A DNA stretch of 64,000 nt. Origin: an uncultured Chitinophagaceae bacterium (GTDB lineage Bacteria; Bacteroidota; Bacteroidia; Chitinophagales; Chitinophagaceae). The stretch is taken from the NCBI GenBank assembly GCA_936908745.1, contig CAKZFX010000020.1, positions 93,399-157,398 of the forward strand, written 5' to 3'. This document shows, piece by piece, positions 48,967 through 57,053 of the stretch. Under the pieces are notes generated by a model that made no database searches, was not told the origin of the DNA, and saw only the letters and a list, made by a program, of their open reading frames with translations. The position numbers and the translations under genes were made by a program. Numbering within the stretch: the first letter of the stretch is position 1; every line of letters starts with the position of its first letter.

Positions 48967-49347
48967 ATGAAAAATGCGATAAGCTGGTTTGAAATTCCGG
49001 CGACAGACCTGGAAAGAGCTACAAAGTTTTATGAAACTATTTTCGGACTGTCACTCGCTGCGCTGGATATGGAAAATGTAAAAATGAGGATGTTCCCGAT
49101 TGATGATATGATGGGCGTAGGCGGTGCATTGGTAGACAGTGGTGGTTTTCACAAGCCTTCGCTTACCGATGGTCCGTTGATTTACCTGAATGGCAATCCT
49201 GATCTGCAAACAATACTCGATAAAGTAGAAGATGCCGGTGGCAAAATAATGGTGCCTGAAACAGAAATATCGCCTGAGTATGGCTACATGGCCGTTATCA
49301 TCGACACTGAAGGCAACCGAATCGGTTTGCACAGCGTAACTACTTAA
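48967..49347 (+). CDS. VOC family protein
   Basis: 126 residues, the vicinal oxygen chelate fold: ISWFEIPATDLERATKFYETIFGL opening, GPLIYLNGNPDLQTILDKVEDAG and GYMAVIIDTEGNRIGLHS near the end. Such small proteins include glyoxalase-like enzymes and antibiotic-binding proteins; no reaction is assigned. First of four co-directional genes (VOC, SRPBCC, DUF1801, VOC) with gaps of about 10 bases, evidently one operon. Confidence 0.85.
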   Translation: MKNAISWFEIPATDLERATKFYETIFGLSLAALDMENVKMRMFPIDDMMGVGGALVDSGGFHKPSLTDGPLIYLNGNPDLQTILDKVEDAGGKIMVPETEISPEYGYMAVIIDTEGNRIGLHSVTT

Positions 49348-49358
49348 TATTTTATTAT

Positions 49359-49859
49359 ATGCCGGAATTTGACTGGAGCCGTTTCAATGTTCGTATTGAT
49401 ATCAATGCGCCGAAAGAGAAACTATACAATGCATGGACAAGCAGCGCCGCTATTGAACATTGGTTTCTCCGTTACTGCGAATACCGGAAGCCGGACGGAA
49501 CGCCAAGGACAAAAGATGAACCGGTGCAAAAAGGCGATACTTATTTATGGCGCTGGCATGGCTATGGGGATGACGTAAAGGAAGAAGGGACCATACTGGA
49601 TCTGAATGGCACTGACTTTTTCAAATTCAGTTTTGGAAAAGCAGGCAATTGCTCTGTGTACATCAAAGAAGAACAGGGAAAGGTGATCGTTGAACTGGTA
49701 CAGGAAGATATTCCGACAGATGAAAAAGGGAAACAATACTATCATGTCGGTTGTAAAACCGGCTGGAGTTTTCACCTTGCAGATATGAAATCCTTGTTTG
49801 AAGGAGGCGTTGACCTGCGCAATAAAGATGAAGCACTAAAAGATATGCTTAACTCATAA
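49359..49859 (+). CDS. SRPBCC/AHSA1-like protein
   Basis: 166 residues, cytoplasmic. AHSA1-type SRPBCC fold: VRIDINAPKEKLYNAWTSSAAIEHWF, GDTYLWRWHGYGDD and a final KTGWSFHLADMKSLFEGGVDLR. Common in Bacteroidota, function unknown. Second gene of the VOC-SRPBCC-DUF1801-VOC operon. Confidence 0.8.
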   Translation: MPEFDWSRFNVRIDINAPKEKLYNAWTSSAAIEHWFLRYCEYRKPDGTPRTKDEPVQKGDTYLWRWHGYGDDVKEEGTILDLNGTDFFKFSFGKAGNCSVYIKEEQGKVIVELVQEDIPTDEKGKQYYHVGCKTGWSFHLADMKSLFEGGVDLRNKDEALKDMLNS

Positions 49860-49868
49860 AAGAATCAT

Positions 49869-50339
49869 ATGCAATCCAAAGCAACCACCGTTGATCAATA
49901 CATTGCTGAATTGCCGGAAGACAGGCAAAAAGCCATCAGCACCTTGCGAAAGGAAATAAAAAAGAATATGCCCAAAGGATTTAAGGAAATGATGAACTAC
50001 GGTATGATGGGCTGGGCTGTGCCGCATTCTTTATATCCTGAAGGATATCATTGCAAACCGGAAGACCCGCTGCCGTTTATGGGACTGGCTTCGCAAAAGA
50101 ATTTTATCGCGGTGTACCATATGGGTATTTATGCTGATCCCAAATTATTGAAATGGTTTACGGACGAACATGCCAAAGTATCGCCAAAAAAACTGGATAT
50201 GGGCAAAAGCTGTATCCGGTATAAAAAAGCAGAAGATATTCCTTATAAACTGATCGGCGAGCTGGCATCCAAGATCACCCCACAGGATTGGATAAAAACG
50301 TATGAACTGAATTATAAAAGCAAACTCAAGAAGAAATAA
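49869..50339 (+). CDS. DUF1801 domain protein
   Basis: 156 residues, a single DUF1801 domain: VDQYIAELPEDRQKAISTLRKEI, FKEMMNYGMMGWAVPHSLYP, FIAVYHMGIYADP, DMGKSCIRYKKAEDIPYKLI. Cytosolic, unknown biochemical role. Operon member; related to the double-domain protein at 19267-20046, which also follows an SRPBCC gene. Confidence 0.85.
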   Translation: MQSKATTVDQYIAELPEDRQKAISTLRKEIKKNMPKGFKEMMNYGMMGWAVPHSLYPEGYHCKPEDPLPFMGLASQKNFIAVYHMGIYADPKLLKWFTDEHAKVSPKKLDMGKSCIRYKKAEDIPYKLIGELASKITPQDWIKTYELNYKSKLKKK

Positions 50340-50347
50340 GCGGCAAC

Positions 50348-50713
50348 ATGGACCTCAATAAACTCACACCACTGCTGCGGACACATCAATTAAAAGAAAC
50401 AGTGGACTGGTATGTGAACGTATTGGGGTTTACCTGCACCGATTATGTGGAGGAATATGGATTTGCGAGGGTACAACTCCACAGTGTGGACATCATGCTG
50501 GCCACGGCGAATGCCCATTATCCATTTAAAGAACCTTCGTTTACAGGCGCACTTTATATTAATACCAGCGATGTAAACAGCTGGTGGGAAAAACTAAAAG
50601 ATACCTGCAACGTCTGCTATGCATTGGAAACCTTTGATTATGGGATGCGTGAGTTTGCCATCTTTGATATCAATAATTACCTTTTGCAATTTGGACAGCC
50701 GGTATCAGTATAA
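50348..50713 (+). CDS. VOC/glyoxalase-like protein
   Basis: 121 residues: PLLRTHQLKETVDWYVNVLGF, VQLHSVDIMLATANAH and FAIFDINNYLLQFGQPV, the VOC half-fold pattern. Last gene of the operon; function unknown. Converges with the small lipoprotein gene (4 bases apart). Confidence 0.82.
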   Translation: MDLNKLTPLLRTHQLKETVDWYVNVLGFTCTDYVEEYGFARVQLHSVDIMLATANAHYPFKEPSFTGALYINTSDVNSWWEKLKDTCNVCYALETFDYGMREFAIFDINNYLLQFGQPVSV

Positions 50714-50716
50714 CAG

Positions 50717-50881
50717 CTATTTCTTCTTGCCGACGAAGTAAAGAATGAGACCGACAACTAATACAACACCTATTACACCAAACCAAACGCCGGCTTTAAA
50801 AATATCTCCGATGGCTTCGCAGGAACTAAGTAATAAACTGGCGGTAAATAACAGCAGGAATAATTTTAAATAGGATCGCAT
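50717..50881 (-). CDS. Small lipoprotein with membrane helix
   Basis: About 54 residues from ATG at 50881; a longer reading from 50926 adds a Cys/Trp-rich stretch with no support. Lipobox LLLSSC after MRSYLKLFLLLFTAS, then a second hydrophobic segment (AGVWFGVIGVVLVVGLILYFVG) and a Lys-rich end. Small lipoproteins of this kind are common in Chitinophagaceae; function unknown. Confidence 0.65.
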   Translation of the reverse strand: MRSYLKLFLLLFTASLLLSSCEAIGDIFKAGVWFGVIGVVLVVGLILYFVGKKK

Positions 50882-50952
50882 AATAAACTGTTTATACCAG
50901 ATTATACAAAACTCATGCCCCTGCAACAGAAGCGTTGAATTATAAAGGCATT

Positions 50953-50980
50953 AAAAAACCCGGAAGGCTCCGGGTTTTTA
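50953..50980. terminator. Hairpin terminator
   Basis: AACCCGGA-AGGC-TCCGGGTT with A run before and T run after; serves the DUF1579 gene on the minus strand. Confidence 0.85.
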
Positions 50981-50985
50981 TTTTA

Positions 50986-51636
50986 TTATTTTTTTCGGGT
51001 CATTTTCATTTCCATCATCTTATACTCTTTGCCGGTAGCCGGATCAGGTCCATACATGCTCATTATTTGTGTGTTATCGTCCACCACTTTAAAGGTTTCT
51101 TTCAGTTTGCATTCTTTACCGGGACGTGTAATGTCAGGCATTGTTCCGGTCAGGGTCAGCGTTTTACTGCCATCATCCCATGTGCCTTTCATCAGCATGA
51201 TACCCGTTCCCATGTTATCAGTCCATGTAGAAACAAATTCTTTAGTAGCATTATCATAGCCCAGGGTGCTTTGCCCTTCAAACGGCATTCCCATCATATT
51301 GCCGGAGTGTTTGCTCACCTGGTAACGTCCGCCGAGGGCCATTGAGTTTACTGCTGTGCTTTTGGAAGTTTGTGGCGGTGCCCCTTCTTTTGGCCACATG
51401 GTTATATCACTGTTCCATGTACCATTCCAGGAAGCCATCATGGCATGCATGGGTCCGGGAGTGCCATACTCCATCATTTTCTGCATCGCTACAGAATCAG
51501 GAACAGGTACCCATGCTTCTTCTTTGTTTGAAGAATTACCACTGCTGTCTGTTTTAGGGCTGTCAGCCGTTGAATCATTGTTACAGGACGCAAATACAAA
51601 TGCACCTGCACAAATAAGGAAAGCAATACGTTTCAT
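50986..51636 (-). CDS. DUF1579 domain lipoprotein
   Basis: 216 residues: signal peptide with lipobox (FVFASC, Cys17), a Ser/Asn/Asp-rich linker (NNDSTADSPKTDSSGNSSNK), then a DUF1579 domain about 60-216 recognised from GPMHAMMASWNGTWNSDITMW, GGRYQVSKHSGNMMGMPFEG and TLGYDNATKEFVSTWTDNMG. Calycin-like barrel domain of unknown function. Stand-alone gene with terminator. Confidence 0.83.
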   Translation of the reverse strand: MKRIAFLICAGAFVFASCNNDSTADSPKTDSSGNSSNKEEAWVPVPDSVAMQKMMEYGTPGPMHAMMASWNGTWNSDITMWPKEGAPPQTSKSTAVNSMALGGRYQVSKHSGNMMGMPFEGQSTLGYDNATKEFVSTWTDNMGTGIMLMKGTWDDGSKTLTLTGTMPDITRPGKECKLKETFKVVDDNTQIMSMYGPDPATGKEYKMMEMKMTRKK

Positions 51637-51785
51637 GTGTTTGTTTTTTATTTGGTTTTGGCCACATGGAATCGCTAAGCAACTTTCTTTTTAATCCGAA
51701 AACTGCTGATAGCTTATTTCATGTTGCATGTTTTAGATAGAGAAGGTACAAAATCCCTTTTTCCCAGAAAAGAAATACAACAGAT

Positions 51786-52181
51786 TTATGGACGGGCGGA
51801 AGATAACTGGCTGAATTTTATTTGCATAACAGTGGCGATACTGACCGCTCTTTCTTTGGCGAGGAAGGCTTTTTCGCCTTCAAAGAGTTCATCCACAGTT
51901 GTTTTGAAATAATGCAGCCATGAGTCGAAATGCTGTTTTTGCAGGGGCGATTGCTGGTGCAAATGAATATGCGGCTGCATCGCATTCTTCTGGTAAGTGT
52001 TGGATTGAAATAAAATAGAATCCCAGAAATCAACCAATATGGGCAAATGATGCTGTAAGTCTATTTTGGCAACATCCGTAAATAAATAGCTGATAGAAGG
52101 ATCTGCCAATAGCTTTTTATAAAAATTGTCTACCAGCAGCAAAAGATCTTCCCTGTTTTCAATATCTCTTTTATCAGCCAT
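51786..52181 (-). CDS. Group III truncated hemoglobin
   Basis: 131 residues, no signal peptide. Truncated globin of group III: REDLLLLVDNFYKKLLADPSISYLF, then HHLPILVDFWDSILF and the proximal-His region PLQKQHFDSWLHYFKTTVDELFEG. Binds heme and O2 or NO; in Bacteroidota it is thought to serve in NO or redox metabolism. Its ATG overlaps the end of the DsbA-like gene by 8 bases, so the two are a coupled pair. Confidence 0.9.
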   Translation of the reverse strand: MADKRDIENREDLLLLVDNFYKKLLADPSISYLFTDVAKIDLQHHLPILVDFWDSILFQSNTYQKNAMQPHIHLHQQSPLQKQHFDSWLHYFKTTVDELFEGEKAFLAKERAVSIATVMQIKFSQLSSARP

Positions 52182-52824
52182 TGACTTCTTTCAAAACATT
52201 TTCGATTCTTGCTTTCAGATCATCATAAGTGGTAAAACCTCTTGCCAGTAAATAAAATTTAGTTTCGCCTGCCTGTAACAACACAGCGGGAAAACCTGTT
52301 ACCTGCAATTGCTGGCAAAGTGTAAACTCATAACGGGCTTTCTCTTTATACTCTTCTGATTTCAGTTTGGTATAAAAATCTTCTTCAGGAATGGAATATT
52401 GATGCAGCAAATGACGATACGCTTCATCATCTGTAAGGTCACGGCCTTCGTAATGCAATGCATATTGCAGATCGGCTGCAAACTGTACTTGCTGGTCATG
52501 ATGATATTCTTTGAAAATCACCATAGCTATAGCCGCCTTTTCCGAATGCGGAAACCAGTCACTTTTATCAGGGTTGAAAATATGCCATAGATAATCCTGG
52601 CCAAACGTGATGCCTGTCATCTCTTCCACGCGTTTATATCCTTCGCTGATAAAACCAGCCATGGCGCTGATAGGACGGGGATTTTCTTTCGGGATCATGC
52701 CGCCGGACAATACTTCAAAACTCAACTGGTCTTTGTATTCTTCAGCAATACGTTTGATAATCGGGCTAAAACCATAGCACCAGCCGCAATAGGCATCGTA
52801 ACAGTAGTAGATAACAGGTTTCAT
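52174..52824 (-). CDS. DsbA family protein (FrnE-like)
   Basis: 216 residues, no obvious signal peptide, so cytoplasmic. Thioredoxin fold with catalytic CGWC in VIYYCYDAYCGWCYGFSPI, and a helical insertion before the C-terminal strand VTGFPAVLLQAGETKFYLLARG (cis-Pro). Resembles FrnE/2-hydroxychromene-2-carboxylate isomerase-like DsbA proteins. First gene of a pair with truncated hemoglobin; the overlap suggests shared redox function. Confidence 0.86.
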   Translation of the reverse strand: MKPVIYYCYDAYCGWCYGFSPIIKRIAEEYKDQLSFEVLSGGMIPKENPRPISAMAGFISEGYKRVEEMTGITFGQDYLWHIFNPDKSDWFPHSEKAAIAMVIFKEYHHDQQVQFAADLQYALHYEGRDLTDDEAYRHLLHQYSIPEEDFYTKLKSEEYKEKARYEFTLCQQLQVTGFPAVLLQAGETKFYLLARGFTTYDDLKARIENVLKEVNG

Positions 52825-52867
52825 AACAGGAAAACAAAGGTAGTGGCAAAAAGTTGAGCGGGAATGT

Positions 52868-52946
52868 GATTTTAGTCAGTGTACTTTGTGCTCTTTGTGG
52901 GAAAAAGAAAAGTTCCCACAAAGTCACTAAGATCACAAAGACATTT
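52868..52946. repeat. CACAGAG-type inverted repeat
   Basis: CTTTGTGCTCTTTGTGGGAAA on the left, TTCCCACAAAGTCACTAAG and ATCACAAAGAC on the right: a hairpin-forming pair. Lies between the DsbA-like gene and the desaturase gene. Confidence 0.65.
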
Positions 52947-53702
52947 TTACTTCCTGCTTTTCACTTCCTCAAAACGTTCGTCATAATCCTTGCGGATCGT
53001 TCCCATCACCCGGTCCCAGAAGAGAAAATAAAGGCCATAATTGCCTTTGAAATACTGGTGATGCATATTATGGTTTACCGACGTATTGATCCATTTGCCC
53101 AGCCAATGTTTACTAAAACCTTTTGGATATAATTCCCAACCCAAATGTCCATACACATTGTAAACGATCATAAACAAAAAGAAAAACAGCAAATGATACA
53201 AATGGACAGGTATAGTGAACACAAAAACAACAAAAATGCCAGCCTCCACGATAGCTTCAAACGGGTGAAAAGCATAGGCAGCAAAGGGGCTTGGGTTGGT
53301 TGACTTATGATGCACAAGATGAACAATCTTAAATACAGGCGGGTGATGCATCAGCCGGTGCATCCAGTAAAAATAAGTGTCGTGCATGATGGCCATCAGC
53401 GGGAAAGCAAGGATGAAGTAGGTTAGTCCATGCTGGTTGATGTCGGTATAAAATTTTGTATGCTTGCTTAATTCCGGGCTGCCTAATACCAGTGCAGGGA
53501 TAAATCCCATAATAAAAACCGTGGCAATAGAGAACCCGATCTCTCTTACATAATCCACCCGCTTTGGGTAACGCTGCTGGATCTTTTTAGAAGCTATTGT
53601 TTTGCGCAGGAAAATATACCAAATCAAAAAAGCGATACTGGCCACCAGCAGGTAGCGGCTGCCAATAATATAGACATCATTAAGATATAGTGACCAGTTC
53701 AT
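52947..53702 (-). CDS. Fatty acid hydroxylase / sterol desaturase family protein
   Basis: About 251 residues from ATG at 53702; an earlier reading would overlap polA. Integral membrane di-iron protein: four or five helices with histidine clusters HDTYFYWMHRLMHH, HLVHHKS, and HNMHHQYF that hold the metals. The family introduces hydroxyls or double bonds into lipids; the substrate is unknown. It starts one base after the polA stop, so it may be translated from the same transcript. Confidence 0.88.
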   Translation of the reverse strand: MNWSLYLNDVYIIGSRYLLVASIAFLIWYIFLRKTIASKKIQQRYPKRVDYVREIGFSIATVFIMGFIPALVLGSPELSKHTKFYTDINQHGLTYFILAFPLMAIMHDTYFYWMHRLMHHPPVFKIVHLVHHKSTNPSPFAAYAFHPFEAIVEAGIFVVFVFTIPVHLYHLLFFFLFMIVYNVYGHLGWELYPKGFSKHWLGKWINTSVNHNMHHQYFKGNYGLYFLFWDRVMGTIRKDYDERFEEVKSRK

Positions 53703-53703
53703 A

Positions 53704-56553
53704 TTAGTGTGCTTCCAGCCAGTTGTTGCCCTCTCCGCACTCGGCAATGATCGGAACATTGAAAGGCAAGACCATCGCCGATTGCATATTTTCTAAAATC
53801 AATGGTTTTAACTCATTTACTTCCGATTTTTCTGCATCAAACACCAACTCATCATGCACCTGCAACAGCATCCTGCTCTTCATCTTCTCTTTCTTCATCG
53901 CTGCATGTACTTTTTGCATCGCCAGTTTAATCATGTCGGCGGCCGTTCCCTGTATTGGTGAGTTGATCGCATTTCGTTCGGCAAAACCACGTACAGTGAA
54001 ATTGGCTGAGTTAATATCCCGTAACCAGCGTTTTCTTCCCATCAGCGTTTCCACATAGCCATTTTCCCTTGCATAGTTGATGGTATCATCCATATATCGT
54101 TGTATGCCGGGAAATTCTTTCTTGTAATTATCAATGATCTCTTTGGCTTCGGTTCTTGAAATGCCAAGATTATCAGCCAGGCCGAATGCGCCCTGCCCGT
54201 AAATGATACCAAAGTTCACACTCTTGGCTTTGTAGCGCATTTCTTTTGTCACATCTTTCTCTTCTACATTGTAAACTCTCGCTGCCGTGGCGGTATGAAT
54301 GTCCGTTCCGTCCACAAAGGCTTTCACCATGTTGGCATCGCCACTGATAGCGGCCACAATTCTTAATTCAATTTGCGAATAATCAGCCGACAATAAAATA
54401 TGATTACTATCAGCAGGAATAAAGGCTTTACGTATCTCTTTTCCCCTTTCTGTTCTTACAGGAATATTTTGCAGGTTGGGATTATTGCTTGCCAAACGGC
54501 CTGTTACGGCAACAGCTTGTCCATACGTGGTGTGAACTCTTCCTGTTTTTTTATTGATCAGTTGCGGCAACGCATCTACATAGGTTGACTTCAATTTTGT
54601 CAATTCACGGAACGCTAAAATATCGTCAACGATCATATGGCCTTTTGTTGCCAGTTTTAGCAACACATCTTCTCCCGTTTGATATTGACCTGTTTTTGTT
54701 TTTTTGGCAGAAGGGTCAAGCTTTAGTTTATCAAACAACACTTCACCCAATTGTTTTGGCGAAGCGAGGTTGAAGCGGACACCGGCTTGTGCATATACTT
54801 TTTCTTCGGCTGTCTTTGCATCTTTTTCCAGGTCTTTTGAATAGCTGGTCAAAAAGTTTTCATCTACTTTGATACCTGCATATTCCATATCCACCAGCAC
54901 TTTTACCAATGGATTCTCTACTTCGCTGAATACTTTGCGAACTTCTTTCTGATCTAATAACGGATCAAAAATATTTTTTAACTGCAACGTGATATCGGCA
55001 TCTTCGGCTGCATAATCTGTTATTTTATCCAATGCCACATCACGCATAGTGCCCTGTGTTTTTCCTTTCTTACCGATCAGTTCTTCAATATGGACCGGTT
55101 CGTAGCCTAAATACTTTGCACTTAAATCATCCATGCTGCGCTTGCCGTCCGGCTCAATTACATAATGCGCCAGCATCGTGTCAAAAGTTTCTCCGGCCAG
55201 TTCAATACCATACCATTTCATCACCAGCATATCATACTTCAGGTTTTGCCCGATCCAGATTTTATCCTTGTCGTTAAACAAAGGCTCAAAAAGGGAAAGG
55301 ATATGCCTGGTTTGTTCCTGGTCGGCAGGTGTGGGAACATAGTAAGCCTCGCCGGGTGTAACAGAGAAACTCATACCCACCAGTTCTGCATCATTGGCAT
55401 CAATGCCGGTGGTTTCGGTATCAAAACAAATCTCTTTAGACTTTTTCAGCTTATTCACTAAGTCGTTAATGGCGGCATCACCTTCCACCGCTTTATAATC
55501 GTGTGCAGAATTTTTAATATTTTTTTCTGCAATACCGCCTTCTGTAAATTCTGTATCGTCTTTAGTAACCGGTTTAGGCGCTTCTTTTACTTCCGGTTCA
55601 ATGATGTTTCCAAACAAGTCTGTTTGCACAGCTTGCGGCGCATCTTTTTCAGCGGTTTTGCCTTGTGCGCCGCCCACTTCTTCTCCCAATAAGCGTTTGG
55701 CTAATGTTTTAAACTCCAGGTCTGCAAACACTTCTTTCAGCGCTTCTTTATTCCAGTCTTTTAATTTGAAATCTTCTTCATGAAAATCAATCGGCACATT
55801 GGTAATGATCGTCGCCAGCTTTTTAGAGAGGATAGCCGACTCTGTACCCTTTCTTACTTTTTCACCCATCGCCCCTTTTATCTTATCCGCATTGGCCAAT
55901 ACATTTTCCAATGTCTCATATTCAGCCAGCAGTTTCGCTGCTGTTTTTTCACCCACACCGGGAATGCCCGGGATATTATCCACCGCATCGCCCATCATTC
56001 CTAAAATGTCAACCACCTGCGCCACATCTTTGATATTCCATTTGGCACAAACTTCTTCGGGCCCGAGTATTTCAACATCACCGCCCTGGTAGCCGGGTTT
56101 ATAGATTTTTATTTTTTCTGTTACTAACTGGCCGTAATCTTTATCCGGCGTTACCATAAACACATCATAACCGGCCGCTGCCGCTTTTTTACTCAGCGTA
56201 CCGATCACATCATCGGCTTCATAACCATCCACAGCGATCACAGGAACATTAAAGCCTTCGATGATCTTAATAATATCAGGTACAGCAAGGCTGATGTCTT
56301 CGGGTGTTTCCTGCCGGTTGGCTTTATAATCAGCGAAATCGGTATGACGCTCCGTGGGCGCTGCCGTATCAAAACACACGGCCATGTGCGACGGCTTTTT
56401 ATTATTGATAAGATCGGTCAGCGCATTGGTGAAACCAAATTGCGCATTGGTGTTTTTTCCTTTAGAAGTCAAACGGGGGCTGCGGATCAGCGCATAGTAA
56501 GCCCGGAACACGAGGGCATAGGCATCCAGTAAGAATAGTCGTTTATCACTCAT
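53704..56553 (-). CDS. polA: DNA polymerase I
   Basis: 949 residues, all three domains intact. N-terminal 5'-3' exonuclease (about 1-290; LFLLDAYALVFRAYY, DYKANRQETPEDI, GIPGVGEKTAAKLL), 3'-5' exonuclease (about 360-540) with proofreading residues in CFDTETTGID, and the polymerase domain: motif A SADYSQIELR, motif B KSVNFGIIYGQGAFGL, motif C LQVHDELVFD. It fills gaps in excision repair and removes RNA primers. The -7 box lies 4 bases before its ATG. Confidence 0.96.
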   Translation of the reverse strand: MSDKRLFLLDAYALVFRAYYALIRSPRLTSKGKNTNAQFGFTNALTDLINNKKPSHMAVCFDTAAPTERHTDFADYKANRQETPEDISLAVPDIIKIIEGFNVPVIAVDGYEADDVIGTLSKKAAAAGYDVFMVTPDKDYGQLVTEKIKIYKPGYQGGDVEILGPEEVCAKWNIKDVAQVVDILGMMGDAVDNIPGIPGVGEKTAAKLLAEYETLENVLANADKIKGAMGEKVRKGTESAILSKKLATIITNVPIDFHEEDFKLKDWNKEALKEVFADLEFKTLAKRLLGEEVGGAQGKTAEKDAPQAVQTDLFGNIIEPEVKEAPKPVTKDDTEFTEGGIAEKNIKNSAHDYKAVEGDAAINDLVNKLKKSKEICFDTETTGIDANDAELVGMSFSVTPGEAYYVPTPADQEQTRHILSLFEPLFNDKDKIWIGQNLKYDMLVMKWYGIELAGETFDTMLAHYVIEPDGKRSMDDLSAKYLGYEPVHIEELIGKKGKTQGTMRDVALDKITDYAAEDADITLQLKNIFDPLLDQKEVRKVFSEVENPLVKVLVDMEYAGIKVDENFLTSYSKDLEKDAKTAEEKVYAQAGVRFNLASPKQLGEVLFDKLKLDPSAKKTKTGQYQTGEDVLLKLATKGHMIVDDILAFRELTKLKSTYVDALPQLINKKTGRVHTTYGQAVAVTGRLASNNPNLQNIPVRTERGKEIRKAFIPADSNHILLSADYSQIELRIVAAISGDANMVKAFVDGTDIHTATAARVYNVEEKDVTKEMRYKAKSVNFGIIYGQGAFGLADNLGISRTEAKEIIDNYKKEFPGIQRYMDDTINYARENGYVETLMGRKRWLRDINSANFTVRGFAERNAINSPIQGTAADMIKLAMQKVHAAMKKEKMKSRMLLQVHDELVFDAEKSEVNELKPLILENMQSAMVLPFNVPIIAECGEGNNWLEAH

Positions 56554-56557
56554 GCCG

Positions 56558-56565
56558 CTAAGTTA
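56558..56565 (-). promoter_or_regulatory. -7-like element abutting polA
   Basis: TAACTTAG on the minus strand, one base off TAnnTTTG, 4 bases before the polA ATG. Confidence 0.35.
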
Positions 56566-56595
56566 AGATTTAACCAGCATGGCTGAAAGCACAAG

Positions 56596-56619
56596 AACCC
56601 CGGCGAAAACGCCAGGGTT
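56596..56619. terminator. Hairpin terminator
   Basis: AACCCCGGCG-AAAA-CGCCAGGGTT (one mismatch); ends the small membrane protein gene at 56652 on the minus strand, just upstream of polA. Confidence 0.75.
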
Positions 56620-56651
56620 ATGATATAAACTAACTGCTTTGCTTAAGAGAC

Positions 56652-56897
56652 TTAGTTGATAGAGAGTTTCAAAGCAACTGCATCATTTTCATCTTCTTTG
56701 ATGGCAGGCTGGGCAGTAACGGTCGAAGGGTTTGTTGAGCTTCCGGCATCAACCATAACAGCGCCACTGAAAGCATTTTGCTTAGCAGCTACATCTGGTA
56801 AATTAGCCTTGTCTTTGTGAATAAAATTCAGGTACAGGGCGAAAAATAAGAGGTTGAATGCAAAGAAGTTTGCGATTTTGCGGACACGACGTTTCAT
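56652..56897 (-). CDS. Small membrane-anchored hypothetical protein
   Basis: 81 residues: basic N-terminus (MKRRVRKIA), one hydrophobic segment (NFFAFNLLFFALYLNFI), then a short periplasmic part (GAVMVDAGSSTNPSTVTAQ). No family recognised; seems specific to this lineage. Stands between uvrB and polA, both minus strand, with its own terminator. Confidence 0.65.
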   Translation of the reverse strand: MKRRVRKIANFFAFNLLFFALYLNFIHKDKANLPDVAAKQNAFSGAVMVDAGSSTNPSTVTAQPAIKEDENDAVALKLSIN

Positions 56898-57053
56898 AAA
56901 TATTGGATTTGAGAGGTTTTAAATTAAATATTGGATCGACTGGTTTTCGAGAACTAAGATATAACCGCCAAAATATAAGTGCAACCACTGAGGCAATGTA
57001 TTTCTCAAAATTGAGCACAAGTACCCGGGAACGACTCGTAAATCTACGAATCG